DNA from: Clostridia bacterium
GTDB taxonomy: Bacteria > Bacillota > Clostridia > Christensenellales > Aristaeellaceae
DNA: 64,000 nucleotides
Direction: 5' to 3'
Assembly: GCA_017512805.1 (NCBI GenBank)
Contig: JAFWES010000059.1
Span: forward strand, 62,001-126,000
This document shows, in pieces, positions 27,962 through 37,132 of this stretch. The notes below the pieces were generated by a model. That model had not been told where the DNA came from. It worked only from the letters and a program-made list of their open reading frames with translations, and made no database searches. Each line of letters opens with the position of its first letter. Position 1 is the first letter of the stretch. The position numbers and the translations under genes are program-made.

Positions 27962-30439
27962 ATGAAAATCATATCCCTGAACGGCCAGTGGGCCATGCGC
28001 GCGACGGAGGAAAAAGACTGGCACGAGGCCCAGGTGCCCGGCACGGTGTATACCGATCTGCTGCGGGACGGGCTCATGGAAGACCCCTTCTGGCGGGAAA
28101 ACGAGCTGGAGGCGTTCTCCCTGATGGAGAAGGATTATGAATACAGGCGGAGCTTTCTTCTGACGGCGGAGGATCTCCGGTGCGACACGGTCATTCTGCG
28201 CTGCGAGGGGCTGGATACCCTGTGCTCGGTGCAAATAAACGGGAGGCTTCTGGGAAGAGCGGACAATATGCACCGCACCTGGGAATGGGATGCGCTGCCC
28301 CTCCTGCGGGAAGGGGAAAACGAGATCCGGGTGATTTTTGATTCCCCCCTGCGGTATATTGCGGCTGAAAACGAAAAACGTCCCTGCTGGCAGAGCACGG
28401 ACGCTACGCCCGGTTTTCCCCATATCCGGAAGGTTCACTGCCAGTTCGGGTGGGACTGGGGCCCTCGGCTGCCTGACGCTGGGATCTGGCGGGATATCAG
28501 TCTGCGGGTGGTCAAAGGGGCCCGGCTGCCCCATGTATTGATCTTGCAGGAGCATGAGGCGGAAAGGGTTCTCCTGAAGATCCGGCCGGAGGCGGAGATC
28601 CATGGGGAGCCGGCCAGAGTGGAAACCCGGATCACCGTGATCGGGCCCGACGGAGAAACCTTCGCGGCGGACGCGGAGGGAAACGTGGCGATTCCTTCGC
28701 CCCGGCTGTGGTGGCCGGCGGGATACGGGGCGCAGCCGCTGTATACCGTTCGCGTGATGCTGCTGGCGGACGGGCAGGAGGCGGATTGCTGGGAAAAGCG
28801 GATCGGCCTTCGCACCCTGACGGTTTCCCGGGAAAAACAGGAGGAAGGGGAAGAATTCTGCCACGTGGTCAACGGGGTGAAGATCTTTGCCATGGGGGCG
28901 GACTACATCCCGGAGGACAATCTTTTCGGCCGCATCACCCCGGAGCGTACCCGCCGGCTGCTGGAAGACGCGAAGCTGGCGAACTTCAACGCGGTGCGCG
29001 TCTGGGGCGGCGGATATTATCCGCCGGATTTCTTCTACGATATCTGCGATGAGCTGGGGCTGATCGTCTGGCAGGACTTTATGTTCGCCTGCGCCTATTA
29101 TGACCTGACGGAGGACTTTGAGCGGTCCATTACCCGGGAGGCGATTGACAATATCCGCCGTCTGCGGCATCACGCGTCCCTGGCGCTCCTTTGCGGCAAC
29201 AACGAGATGGAGGAGTTTCACTATTTCCCGCTGGCGGCGGAATTCCGGGACGGAAAGAAGGACCGGAAGCGCTGCCGGCCGTCCCACCACGCGGATTATA
29301 TCAAGATGTTTGAATACCTGCTTCCGAAGCTGGTGAAGGAGTACGCGCCGCAGACCTTCTACTGGCCCAGCTCCCCCTCTTCCGGAGGCAGCCTGGACGA
29401 TCCCCAGGATTCCACCCGGGGCGACGTGCATTATTGGGACGTGTGGCACGGGGAGAAGCCCTTCTCCGATTACCGGCAGCACCGTTTCCGTTATGTAAGC
29501 GAGTTCGGATTCCAGTCCTTCCCCTCCCTGCCAACGGTGGAGAGCTTCACCCTGCCGTCGGATCGGAATATCTTCAGCCGGATCATGGAGCGGCACCAGC
29601 GGAATCTTTCCGCCAACGGCAAGATTCTCAGCTATATCTCCCAGACGTATCGATATCCCAAAGATTTTGACCATCTGCTGTATTGCTCCCAGCTGCTGCA
29701 GGCGGACGCCATCCGCTGCGGCGTGGAGCACTGGCGGCGGGACAGGGAATACTGCAAGGGCACCATCATCTGGCAGCTGAACGACTGCTGGCCGGTGGCC
29801 TCCTGGTCCTCGATTGACTATTTTGGCCGCTGGAAGGCCCTGCACTATGCGGCGAAGCGCTTTTTTGCCCCGGTGCTGCTTTCCTGCGAGGAATGGGGCG
29901 AGACGGAACAAAATCCCCATATCAATGAATTCCATCCGGCGCCCATTGAGCGGGCGGCGAGGCTTTGCGTCAGCAACGAGCGCCTGGATCCCTTTATCGG
30001 GGAAGTTTGCTGGGCCCTGCGCCTGGCGGACGGCAGCGTGATCCGGGAGGGGAAGGAAACGGTGAACGTGCCGGCCCAGACTTCCCTGTGGCTGGACAAG
30101 CTGTCCTTCCCCGAGGCGTCCGTTACGGAGCACTATTTTTCCTATGACCTTCGGACGCGGGAAGGCATCCTTTCCCAGGGGTGCGTGCTTTTCTGCGCGC
30201 CGAAACACTTCGCGTTCCGGGATCCCGGGTTTTCCGTCCGGCGGGAGGGGAACGAGCTGGTGGTTTCCGCGGCGGCTTTCGCGAAAGCCGTGGAGATCCG
30301 CAGTGAGGATCCGGACCTGCTGCTGAGCGATAATTTCTTTGATCTGAATCCGGGGGAACGCCGGGTGCAAATTCTGCGGGGCCGGGCGGAAACGCCTTCC
30401 GTCCGCAGCGTCCGGGACATGGCGGATGAAACCGCATAA
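27962..30439 (+). CDS. Beta-mannosidase, glycoside hydrolase family 2
   Basis: The 825-residue protein has no signal peptide, so it is predicted to act in the cytoplasm on mannosyl oligosaccharides. N-terminal sugar-binding (jelly-roll) segments include LNGQWAMRATEE and QFGWDWGPRLPDAGIWRDI. The catalytic barrel has the acid/base Glu in LCGNNEMEEF and the nucleophile Glu in YVSEFGFQSFPS. These match GH2 beta-mannosidases rather than beta-galactosidases. ATG at 27962 has GAAAGGAG about 8 bases upstream. It implies the host uses beta-mannans or N-glycan-derived sugars. Confidence 0.92.
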   Translation: MKIISLNGQWAMRATEEKDWHEAQVPGTVYTDLLRDGLMEDPFWRENELEAFSLMEKDYEYRRSFLLTAEDLRCDTVILRCEGLDTLCSVQINGRLLGRADNMHRTWEWDALPLLREGENEIRVIFDSPLRYIAAENEKRPCWQSTDATPGFPHIRKVHCQFGWDWGPRLPDAGIWRDISLRVVKGARLPHVLILQEHEAERVLLKIRPEAEIHGEPARVETRITVIGPDGETFAADAEGNVAIPSPRLWWPAGYGAQPLYTVRVMLLADGQEADCWEKRIGLRTLTVSREKQEEGEEFCHVVNGVKIFAMGADYIPEDNLFGRITPERTRRLLEDAKLANFNAVRVWGGGYYPPDFFYDICDELGLIVWQDFMFACAYYDLTEDFERSITREAIDNIRRLRHHASLALLCGNNEMEEFHYFPLAAEFRDGKKDRKRCRPSHHADYIKMFEYLLPKLVKEYAPQTFYWPSSPSSGGSLDDPQDSTRGDVHYWDVWHGEKPFSDYRQHRFRYVSEFGFQSFPSLPTVESFTLPSDRNIFSRIMERHQRNLSANGKILSYISQTYRYPKDFDHLLYCSQLLQADAIRCGVEHWRRDREYCKGTIIWQLNDCWPVASWSSIDYFGRWKALHYAAKRFFAPVLLSCEEWGETEQNPHINEFHPAPIERAARLCVSNERLDPFIGEVCWALRLADGSVIREGKETVNVPAQTSLWLDKLSFPEASVTEHYFSYDLRTREGILSQGCVLFCAPKHFAFRDPGFSVRREGNELVVSAAAFAKAVEIRSEDPDLLLSDNFFDLNPGERRVQILRGRAETPSVRSVRDMADETA

Positions 30440-30570
30440 ACGGCTTTCCGGTTCGGACGAGGATCGGAAAGGGCGGATTCTCGGGAACGCCAACAGGGCC
30501 TGAAAAGCCCGTATGAGAACGACACAGGGCCGGTTTCCTTCCCCCCGGGGAAGGCGGCAGGATCGGAGGA

Positions 30571-31395
30571 ATGAATTTGAACGAGCCGCTGGTGACGGTG
30601 ATTGTACCGGCCTATCGCGCGGAAAAACGGCTGGGGAAATGTGTGGAAAGCATATGCGCACAGACCTGGCGGAATCTGGAGATCCTGATTATCGACGACG
30701 GAAGCCCCGACGGGACGGGCCGCGTGGCGGAGGAATGGGCGGGAAAGGATGCCCGGATCCGCGTGGTTCATCAGGAAAACGCAGGGGTTGCGGCGGCGAG
30801 GAACCGGGGATTGGACATGGCTTCCGGGGAATGGATCCGCTTCGCGGATTCCGACGACTGGCTGCCGCCGGACAGCATCGAGAAGCTGCTGGGGAAGGTG
30901 CTGCGGGAGGAAAGCGATCTGGTCATCGCCGGATACGAACACCAGGTGGCGGATCTTTGTCATCCCTTTAACCTGGCCAGGCGGGACGATACGGTATCCT
31001 GGGAAGAATATCTGCGTTTTCTCAACCCCAACGCCAACAGCTTTTTCTGCGGTGTGCTGTGGAATAAGCTGTTTCGGCGGGAGCTTATTCTTCAGTCCGG
31101 CGCGCGCTTTGAGAGCGGCCTGGGATACGGGGAGGATTTCCTCTTTGTATGCGGATACCTGCGAGCGGTGCAGCGGGTCAGCTTTTCCACGGATGTGGTG
31201 TACCGCTATATCCGGCATCCGGATTCCATGACTTTTGCCCAGAGCTGGGACAGCGTGAAGCATCCCATTCGCAATCTGAAAAGCAAGCTCCGGATTTACC
31301 GGGGGATGAGAGAGCTGTACCGGTACAGGGGCGTATACGACCAGTACAGGAAAACCCTCTGGATGTATATGTTCCGGGTGACGCTGAACCAGTAA
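30571..31395 (+). CDS. Family 2 glycosyltransferase
   Basis: The 274-residue GT-A protein has VTVIVPAYRAEKRLGKCVES, the nucleotide-binding LIIDDGSPDGTG, and FADSDDWLPPDSIE with the DxD-type metal site. The C-terminal part (GYGEDFLFVCGYL) matches GT2 enzymes that make surface glycans. No membrane helix is evident. The ATG is 3-5 bases after GGAGG; TTG at 30577 is an alternative start with better spacing. The acceptor is unknown. Confidence 0.88.
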   Translation: MNLNEPLVTVIVPAYRAEKRLGKCVESICAQTWRNLEILIIDDGSPDGTGRVAEEWAGKDARIRVVHQENAGVAAARNRGLDMASGEWIRFADSDDWLPPDSIEKLLGKVLREESDLVIAGYEHQVADLCHPFNLARRDDTVSWEEYLRFLNPNANSFFCGVLWNKLFRRELILQSGARFESGLGYGEDFLFVCGYLRAVQRVSFSTDVVYRYIRHPDSMTFAQSWDSVKHPIRNLKSKLRIYRGMRELYRYRGVYDQYRKTLWMYMFRVTLNQ

Positions 31396-31468
31396 GATGC
31401 GGGCGCCGCGCCGCGGGCCCGAGGGGTGAGGCCGGGGCCAGGAACCGGAGAAGAGAAAGGGAATAACG

Positions 31469-32119
31469 ATGATGGATTATCCCGTGGAAATGATGCTGGA
31501 CAACCGTTTCGTGAAGGTGTTCGATCTTCAGTACGCTCCGGGACGGCACTATTATGAAGCCACCCGGAGGGACAGAGCGGATCTGGTGGCGGACATGGAC
31601 GAAGCAGCCTTCCGGAGCATGGTGCCGGACGCGGTGTCCATCTGCGCCGTCTGGCACACGGAGGGGCGGGAGGACAGGATGCTTCTGAACAGGGAATTCC
31701 GTTATCCGCTGGGACAAACGGTGCTCAGCGTTCCCGCCGGGCTGATTGATTCGGACGACCGGGGACGGAACCGGGAGGAAGCGGTCCGACGGGCGGCAGA
31801 GAGGGAGCTCTTTGAGGAAACGGGAGTGGCCGTCGGGGAAAAAGACGTTTTTTCCGCATTGCATCCCTGCCTGTTTTCCTCTCCGGGAATGACGGATGAG
31901 AGCAATGCCGTGGTTCGCATCGATTTGTACGGCCACGCGGAAAGCGAGCTGAACCAGAGCCACGCTGAAGGCGCGGAAAAGTTTGAGGGATTCCGGTTGG
32001 TTACCCGGGAGGAGGCCAGGGCTCTCATGCGGGGGGAACCCATGTCGGTGTATACCTGGATCGGCCTTGCGGCCTTTGTTTTTCCGAAGGAAATGGCGCT
32101 GCCGGGGGAGCGGGAATGA
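31469..32119 (+). CDS. NUDIX hydrolase
   Basis: The 216-residue protein contains the Nudix box: VPAGLIDSDDRG followed by EEAVRRAAERELFEETGV, giving the REXXEEXG core. The arrangement is like ADP-ribose pyrophosphatases, with QTVLSVPAGLID resembling their substrate loop, but the nucleotide substrate is not determined. It is followed by a bidirectional terminator shared with purC. Confidence 0.88.
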   Translation: MMDYPVEMMLDNRFVKVFDLQYAPGRHYYEATRRDRADLVADMDEAAFRSMVPDAVSICAVWHTEGREDRMLLNREFRYPLGQTVLSVPAGLIDSDDRGRNREEAVRRAAERELFEETGVAVGEKDVFSALHPCLFSSPGMTDESNAVVRIDLYGHAESELNQSHAEGAEKFEGFRLVTREEARALMRGEPMSVYTWIGLAAFVFPKEMALPGERE

Positions 32120-32205
32120 AAGGGCCTAAGAGGATGAAGGGATTTGGATTCTCCCCCGGATAAGGAGGGGTGAACCGGAGAACCGAGCCCGGATCAGGAC
32201 GAAAG

Positions 32206-32237
32206 AAAAACGCAGGCACCCTCGGGTGTCTGCGTTT
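32206..32237. terminator. Bidirectional terminator between the NUDIX gene and purC
   Basis: AAACGCAG-CACC pairs with GGTG-CTGCGTTT around a short loop. The A-run on the left gives a T-run for the leftward purC transcript. Confidence 0.8.
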
Positions 32238-32266
32238 CTGCGCTTCCGCGGAGAGAGGGATTTCAC

Positions 32267-32974
32267 TCAGAATCCCAACCTGCGGCGCATTTCCTGATAG
32301 GCTTCCTCGACGCCGCCCAGATCCCGGCGGAACCGGTCCTTGTCCAGCTTTTCGTGGGTTTTGCTGTCCCAGAAGCGGCAGGTATCAGGACTGATTTCAT
32401 CCGCCAGCACCAGGGTGCCGTCAGCGGTATGGCCGAATTCCAGCTTGAAATCGATCAGATCGATGCCAATGCCTTTAAAGTGAGCCAGGAGAAGGTCGTT
32501 GATGCGCAGGGCGTAGTAGGCGATCTTTTCCATGGTTTCGTCATCCGCCCACCCCATGGCCGCGATATGGTATTCGTTGACCATGGGATCGCCCAGAGCG
32601 TCATCTTTATAGCAGTATTCCAGCACCGGCTCCCGCAGGGGGGTTCCCTCCGGAACACCCAGCCGCTTGGAAAGGCTCCCGGCGGCCACGTTGCGGACGA
32701 TGACTTCCAGGGGAACGATGGTCACCTTTTTGACCAGGGTTTCCCGGTCGTTCAGTTCTTCGATATAATGGGTCGGAATCCCGTCCTTTTCCAGCATTTT
32801 CATAAGGAAGTTGCTCATCCGGTTGTTGATGACGCCTTTCCCCACGATCGTCCCACGCTTGACGCCGTTGAAGGCGGTGGCGTCGTCTTTATAGGAAACC
32901 AGCACCACGTTTTCCTGATCCGTCGCGAAAACCTTCTTGGCCTTGCCTTCGTACAGCTGCTCTTTCTTTTCCAC
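32267..32974 (-). CDS. purC: Phosphoribosylaminoimidazole-succinocarboxamide synthase
   Basis: The protein has about 235 residues. It joins CAIR and aspartate with ATP in purine synthesis. Motifs include [35 protein letters not shown] and [11 protein letters not shown] at 32974 is chosen because AGGAGG lies 10 bases upstream; the ATG at 32998 would place that AGGAGG inside the gene. It is the only purine gene visible here, and it is transcribed alone from the promoter at 33055-33083. Confidence 0.95.
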   Translation of the reverse strand: MEKKEQLYEGKAKKVFATDQENVVLVSYKDDATAFNGVKRGTIVGKGVINNRMSNFLMKMLEKDGIPTHYIEELNDRETLVKKVTIVPLEVIVRNVAAGSLSKRLGVPEGTPLREPVLEYCYKDDALGDPMVNEYHIAAMGWADDETMEKIAYYALRINDLLLAHFKGIGIDLIDFKLEFGHTADGTLVLADEISPDTCRFWDSKTHEKLDKDRFRRDLGGVEEAYQEMRRRLGF

Positions 32975-33054
32975 TGGGGATAAACCTCCTGTTTTCATAA
33001 ACTACCCAAAGCCTCATTGCCCGGCGCCCGGCGGCAAACCCGAACAATGCGGAT

Positions 33055-33083
33055 ATTCTATCCCCGTTAAAGCCCGTTGTCAA
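33055..33083 (-). promoter_or_regulatory. Promoter of purC
   Basis: A perfect TTGACA (33078-33083) and TAGAAT (33055-33060) are 17 bases apart on the minus strand. No PurR box or purine riboswitch was recognised in the short leader. Confidence 0.75.
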
Positions 33084-33151
33084 GGCAAAAAAGGACGAAC
33101 GTTATCGAAGAATCCGCCAAATTCGTTCGAAAGTCGACGCGTTTCCCGGGG

Positions 33152-33180
33152 TTGATTTTTCAGACCCGATGGGATACAAT
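33152..33180 (+). promoter_or_regulatory. Promoter of rplI-dnaB
   Basis: TTGATT (33152-33157) and TACAAT (33175-33180) are 17 bases apart, about 65 bases before the rplI ATG. Confidence 0.7.
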
Positions 33181-33245
33181 ATAAGTTGAATTCCTGTGCG
33201 GCAAAGGCGCCTGCCTTTAACGGCCGGGACAAGGAGGGATACGCG

Positions 33246-33698
33246 ATGAAGGTAGTTCTGCTGAAGGACGTCAAAAATATCGGGAAAAGGGATGAAATCG
33301 TTACCGTCAGCGACGGATACGCCCGGAACTTTCTCTTTCCCCAGCGGCTGGCGGCGGAGGCCACCGCGGGGACGATGAAGGAGATCGGCAAGAAGCGCGC
33401 CGCTCAGGACGCCCGGGAAGCCGAGCAGCTGGCGGAAGCCAGGGCCAAGGCTGACAGCCTGAAGGGAAAGGTGATCGAGCTGGCCATGAAGTGCGGCTCC
33501 CAGGGGAGGCTCTATGGCAGCGTCACCGCGGCGGAAGTGGCCGAGGCGCTGGAAAAGCAGCAGGGGGTGGCGGTCGACCGGCGGAAGATCGATCTGGGGG
33601 ATCCCATCCGCGAGGTCGGGGACCGGGAGATCAGCATTCGGCTGCATCCCGGCGTGAGCACCAGCATGATCCTGCGGGTGAAGCCTCTGGAAAAGTAA
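33246..33698 (+). CDS. rplI: 50S ribosomal protein bL9
   Basis: The 150-residue protein begins [19 protein letters not shown] and includes the bL9 signature [13 protein letters not shown], a linking long helix and the C-terminal [13 protein letters not shown] domain. It binds 23S rRNA near the L1 stalk. GGAGGG precedes the ATG. rplI-dnaB adjacency is common in Firmicutes; the gdpP gene that often precedes them is absent. Confidence 0.96.
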   Translation: MKVVLLKDVKNIGKRDEIVTVSDGYARNFLFPQRLAAEATAGTMKEIGKKRAAQDAREAEQLAEARAKADSLKGKVIELAMKCGSQGRLYGSVTAAEVAEALEKQQGVAVDRRKIDLGDPIREVGDREISIRLHPGVSTSMILRVKPLEK

Positions 33699-33800
33699 AT
33701 GCCGGCCGGCGGCCGCGCGGCGAAGAAAAGACGGGAGCGGAGGATGATCAGGACGGAAAGGAACGAATCCTGACATCAGAAGGACGAAGGAGTAGGTTTG

Positions 33801-35198
33801 ATGCCGGAGATGCAGGAGCAGGAGCTGCGGGGGATGGTTCCCCCCAACAGCCAGATTGCGGAGATCAGCGTGCTGGGCGCCATGCTGCAGGACGCTGCCG
33901 TGGTGCTCCGGGCCGTGGAAAGCCTGAAACCCGAGGATTTTTATCTGGCGGAGCATCAGGAAATCTTTCGGGCCATGTTGGATCTGGCCAGGGATCATAA
34001 ACCCATTGATCTGACGACGGTGGCGGAGGAGCTGATCCGACGGAAATCCCTGGCCGGGGTGGGCGGAAGCGCCTATCTGATCCGGCTGCAGGATTCCGTT
34101 CCCACCACGGCCAACGCGGGGTCCTATCTGGAGCTGATCCAGGAAAAAAGCACCCTGCGGCAGCTGATTGCCGCTTCCCAGGACATCAGCCGGGAGGCAT
34201 ACGGCCAGCAGATACCGCTTCAGGAGGTGCTGGACCGGGCCCAGAAGTCCATCTTCGATATCTCCATGCGGCGGACGGGGGGCGACACGCTCAAGCCCGT
34301 GGGGGAAGTGCTGTTCAACACCTTTCGGGAAATTGAAGAACTGGCCAGGAACAAGGGAGAGGTTTCCGGGGTGCCCACCGGCTTCCTGGATGTGGACAGC
34401 ACCCTGACAGGGCTGCATCCCGGTGAGCTGATCATTGTCGGGGCCAGGCCCGCCATGGGGAAGACGTCCTTCGCCATGAACATAGCCAGCCATGCCAGCG
34501 TGGCCAAAGGGAAGACCGTGGCGGTCTTCAGCCTGGAAATGCCCCGAGAGCAGATTGTCCTGCGGCTGCTGTGCGGGGAGGCCAGGGTCAACATGCAAAA
34601 GGTCCGCAAGGGCCTGCTGGAAGACAAGGAGTGGAACGCGCTGGCACGGGCCATGGGGCCGCTGGCGGCGGCGCCCCTGTATCTGGACGATACGGCAGGC
34701 CTGACGCCGACCATGCTGCGCAGCAGGTGCCGCCGGCTGATGATGGACCGGGGGGGGCTGGATCTGATCCTGGTGGATTATCTGGGCCTTATGCGGGGGG
34801 ACAGCCGAACGGAGAGCCGGAACCTGGAAGTTTCGGAAATCAGCCGTCAGCTGAAAGCCATTGCCCTGGAGCTGAAGGTGCCGGTCATCGCGTGCGCGCA
34901 GCTGAGCCGGGCCAACAAGGACCGGACAGACAAACGGCCGGTGCTCAGCGACCTGCGGGATTCCGGTTCCATCGAGCAGGACGCGGACGTGGTCATGTTC
35001 CTGCATCGGGAGGAGTATTATAACCCGGATACGGAGGATAAAAACATTGGGGAAGTCATTATCTCCAAACAACGGAGCGGTCCGCTGCGGACGGTGAAGC
35101 TGGCCTGGCTGGGCGAGCTGACCACCTTCGCAAACCTGGCTCGGGAGGATACCCCGGGATACAGGGGCGGAAGCGGCGGAGGGGAAGCGCCCTTCTGA
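33801..35198 (+). CDS. dnaB: Replicative DNA helicase DnaB
   Basis: The 465-residue protein has an N-terminal domain starting at PNSQIAEISVLGAML and a RecA-like C-terminal domain with Walker A GARPAMGKTSF, LILVDYLGLM (Walker B), and DKRPVLSDLRDSGSIEQDAD. It unwinds DNA at the replication fork as a hexamer. ATG at 33801 has GAAGGAG 8 bases upstream. No intein is present. Confidence 0.97.
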   Translation: MPEMQEQELRGMVPPNSQIAEISVLGAMLQDAAVVLRAVESLKPEDFYLAEHQEIFRAMLDLARDHKPIDLTTVAEELIRRKSLAGVGGSAYLIRLQDSVPTTANAGSYLELIQEKSTLRQLIAASQDISREAYGQQIPLQEVLDRAQKSIFDISMRRTGGDTLKPVGEVLFNTFREIEELARNKGEVSGVPTGFLDVDSTLTGLHPGELIIVGARPAMGKTSFAMNIASHASVAKGKTVAVFSLEMPREQIVLRLLCGEARVNMQKVRKGLLEDKEWNALARAMGPLAAAPLYLDDTAGLTPTMLRSRCRRLMMDRGGLDLILVDYLGLMRGDSRTESRNLEVSEISRQLKAIALELKVPVIACAQLSRANKDRTDKRPVLSDLRDSGSIEQDADVVMFLHREEYYNPDTEDKNIGEVIISKQRSGPLRTVKLAWLGELTTFANLAREDTPGYRGGSGGGEAPF

Positions 35199-35207
35199 CG
35201 GGCGCTT
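35184..35207 (+). terminator. Possible terminator at the 3' end of dnaB
   Basis: AAGCGCCC and GGGCGCTT form an 8-bp hairpin that includes the stop codon. The T-run is poor (TTTCGATTTC), so termination may be partial. Confidence 0.45.
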
Positions 35208-35268
35208 TCGATTTCAATACAGTTCCGGCCTCCTTTCGGGGCGGGAACGGGGGAGCGGATAAACAGGC

Positions 35269-36228
35269 ATGGAGCAGCAAAAGGTATGCCGGTTAGAGAA
35301 AGACAATCGGTTTGAAGGTTATCTGTTGGTTCGGGGCGCGGAAAAAAAGACGGACCGGAACGGCCGGGATTACGTGGATCTGAACCTGGGGGATAAAACA
35401 GGGGAAATCAACGCGAAAATCTGGAACTGGGAAGGAACGCAGCCCGTGCCGGAGAGCGGGCGGCCCATTCTGGTGCGGGGCCTGGTTCAGGAATATAACG
35501 GCCGCATCCAGATGCGGGTGGAAAAATGGCAGACGCCCCGGGCGGGGGAGGTGATCCCCCTGGAGGAGCTGGTTCCTTCCGCCCCCCGGAACCCGGAGGA
35601 CATGCTGCGGGAAATCCGGGAGACGGTGGCAGGCTTTGACAACCGTTCCCTCCGGAAACTGACCGAAGCCATGCTGGCCATGGCGGGGGAACGGCTTTCC
35701 TGGTTTCCGGCGGCCCAGCGCATGCATCACGCGGAGCGGGGCGGCCTTCTGCACCATACCACCGATATGCTGCGCATGGCGAAGGCCGCGCTGGAGGTGT
35801 ACCCCTGGCTGAACAGGGATCTGCTGCTTTCAGGGGTCATTCTTCACGATCTGGGCAAGCTGGAAGAGCTGGAGAGCGATGAAAACGGCAATGTCACCGA
35901 CTATACCCGGGACGGGCAGCTGCTGGGGCATCTGGTCCGGGGGATTACCCTGCTGAACAGAGCGGCGGAGCAAACCGGCGTGACCGGGGAGCCTCTGGTG
36001 CTGCTGGAGCATATGCTGCTTTCCCATCATGGGGAGGCGGAATACGGCAGTCCCCGGCCGCCCATGTTCCCGGAGGCGGAAGCCCTGCACTGGATCGACA
36101 TGATGGATGCCCGGATGAACACCATGAAGGGGGCCTGGGAGAAGACGCCGGAGGGCGCCTTCAGCGAGAAGATCTTCTCGCTGGATCGGCGGGTGTATCA
36201 TCCGAATTATACGGAGGAAGGCAAGTAA
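35269..36228 (+). CDS. yhaM: 3'-5' exoribonuclease YhaM-type
   Basis: The 319-residue protein has an N-terminal OB fold (VDLNLGDKTGEINAKIW) and an HD domain with LLHHTTDMLRMA, ILHDLGKLEE and LLSHHGEAEYG, the metal-binding His/Asp set. This domain pair defines YhaM, a Mn2+/Co2+-dependent 3'-5' exonuclease acting on RNA and ssDNA. It follows dnaB by 70 bases. Confidence 0.93.
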   Translation: MEQQKVCRLEKDNRFEGYLLVRGAEKKTDRNGRDYVDLNLGDKTGEINAKIWNWEGTQPVPESGRPILVRGLVQEYNGRIQMRVEKWQTPRAGEVIPLEELVPSAPRNPEDMLREIRETVAGFDNRSLRKLTEAMLAMAGERLSWFPAAQRMHHAERGGLLHHTTDMLRMAKAALEVYPWLNRDLLLSGVILHDLGKLEELESDENGNVTDYTRDGQLLGHLVRGITLLNRAAEQTGVTGEPLVLLEHMLLSHHGEAEYGSPRPPMFPEAEALHWIDMMDARMNTMKGAWEKTPEGAFSEKIFSLDRRVYHPNYTEEGK

Positions 36229-36285
36229 GACAGACGGACAACGTCCGGCGGGCGCCGGAGAAGGGATCGACGGGAGGAAAGAAAG

Positions 36286-37107
36286 ATGCGGAGAAAGCAA
36301 GTTCTGTGCCTGATGCTGGCGCTGTGCGCGCTGGTGATGACCGGCTGCCAGCAGCGGGAGGTGTTCGACACCCTGACCCCGGCGCAGCGGAACGCGGAAA
36401 CAGTGACCGGGGAACCGGCACAGGATCTTTTCGGCTCGACAGTGGTGGGCCCGCAGGATTATGACGACGGATCCTATGACCCCAGATCCGAAGAGGGCGG
36501 GGATTGGGAAGAAGTGGTGATCCAGGCGGATACCGTGACGGCGGCTCCGGTGATCCAGAGCGAGTATGCCGGCGCCACCCCGGTGATCATCGATCCCATT
36601 GACAAACCCACGCCCACTCCTCTGCCCACGCTGAGCTTCAGCTACGTGACCTATGATGCTGCAAGCCTGCACATGACTTTTGAAGGGCCCAGCGGGTGGA
36701 CGGTTAACGACACCGTTTCGGACACGTACACCCTGACCAATCCGGACGGTTCCATGGACTACGCGGCCACGCTGACGGTGCGGGCCGTGCCGGTGAACAA
36801 GCAGTACACCAAGAGCGAGCTGACCAGGGAGGTACGGGGCATGCTGGACACTCTGTCCGGAGACGGGACGCTGCGGAGCTTCTCTCCCTCCAATACGGCG
36901 GAGCGCACCTTCCTGGGGACGACCGGGGTCTATGCCAACTACAAGGCGGCGGTATCCGAAACCGGGGCGGAAATCGCCGGGCGGATCATTGTGGCCTGTG
37001 TGGACCGGACGCTGTACAGTCTGCATGTCAGCTATCCCAGGGGATATACGGAGTTTTACATTTCCAATGTATATGATAAATTCCGCCACAGCGTGAAGCT
37101 GAACTAA
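36286..37107 (+). CDS. Predicted lipoprotein of unknown function
   Basis: The 273-residue protein has a lipoprotein signal with lipobox VMTGC (Cys21). An acidic, Thr/Pro-rich linker (about 50-115) follows, then a globular C-terminal domain that begins near SFSYVTYDAASLHMTFEGP. I do not recognise the domain; its compact beta-rich character resembles periplasmic/extracytoplasmic binding modules. GGGAGG precedes the ATG. It is 25 bases upstream of the secreted repeat protein, so the two are probably cotranscribed and may act together at the cell surface. Confidence 0.75.
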   Translation: MRRKQVLCLMLALCALVMTGCQQREVFDTLTPAQRNAETVTGEPAQDLFGSTVVGPQDYDDGSYDPRSEEGGDWEEVVIQADTVTAAPVIQSEYAGATPVIIDPIDKPTPTPLPTLSFSYVTYDAASLHMTFEGPSGWTVNDTVSDTYTLTNPDGSMDYAATLTVRAVPVNKQYTKSELTREVRGMLDTLSGDGTLRSFSPSNTAERTFLGTTGVYANYKAAVSETGAEIAGRIIVACVDRTLYSLHVSYPRGYTEFYISNVYDKFRHSVKLN

Positions 37108-37132
37108 GGAAACAAGGGAGGCCTTTGACGCC

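Noticed and set aside
27767-30661. Long minus-strand frame opposite the beta-mannosidase
   Set aside because: It is the shadow of the GH2 gene, with no recognisable domain and no ribosome binding site.
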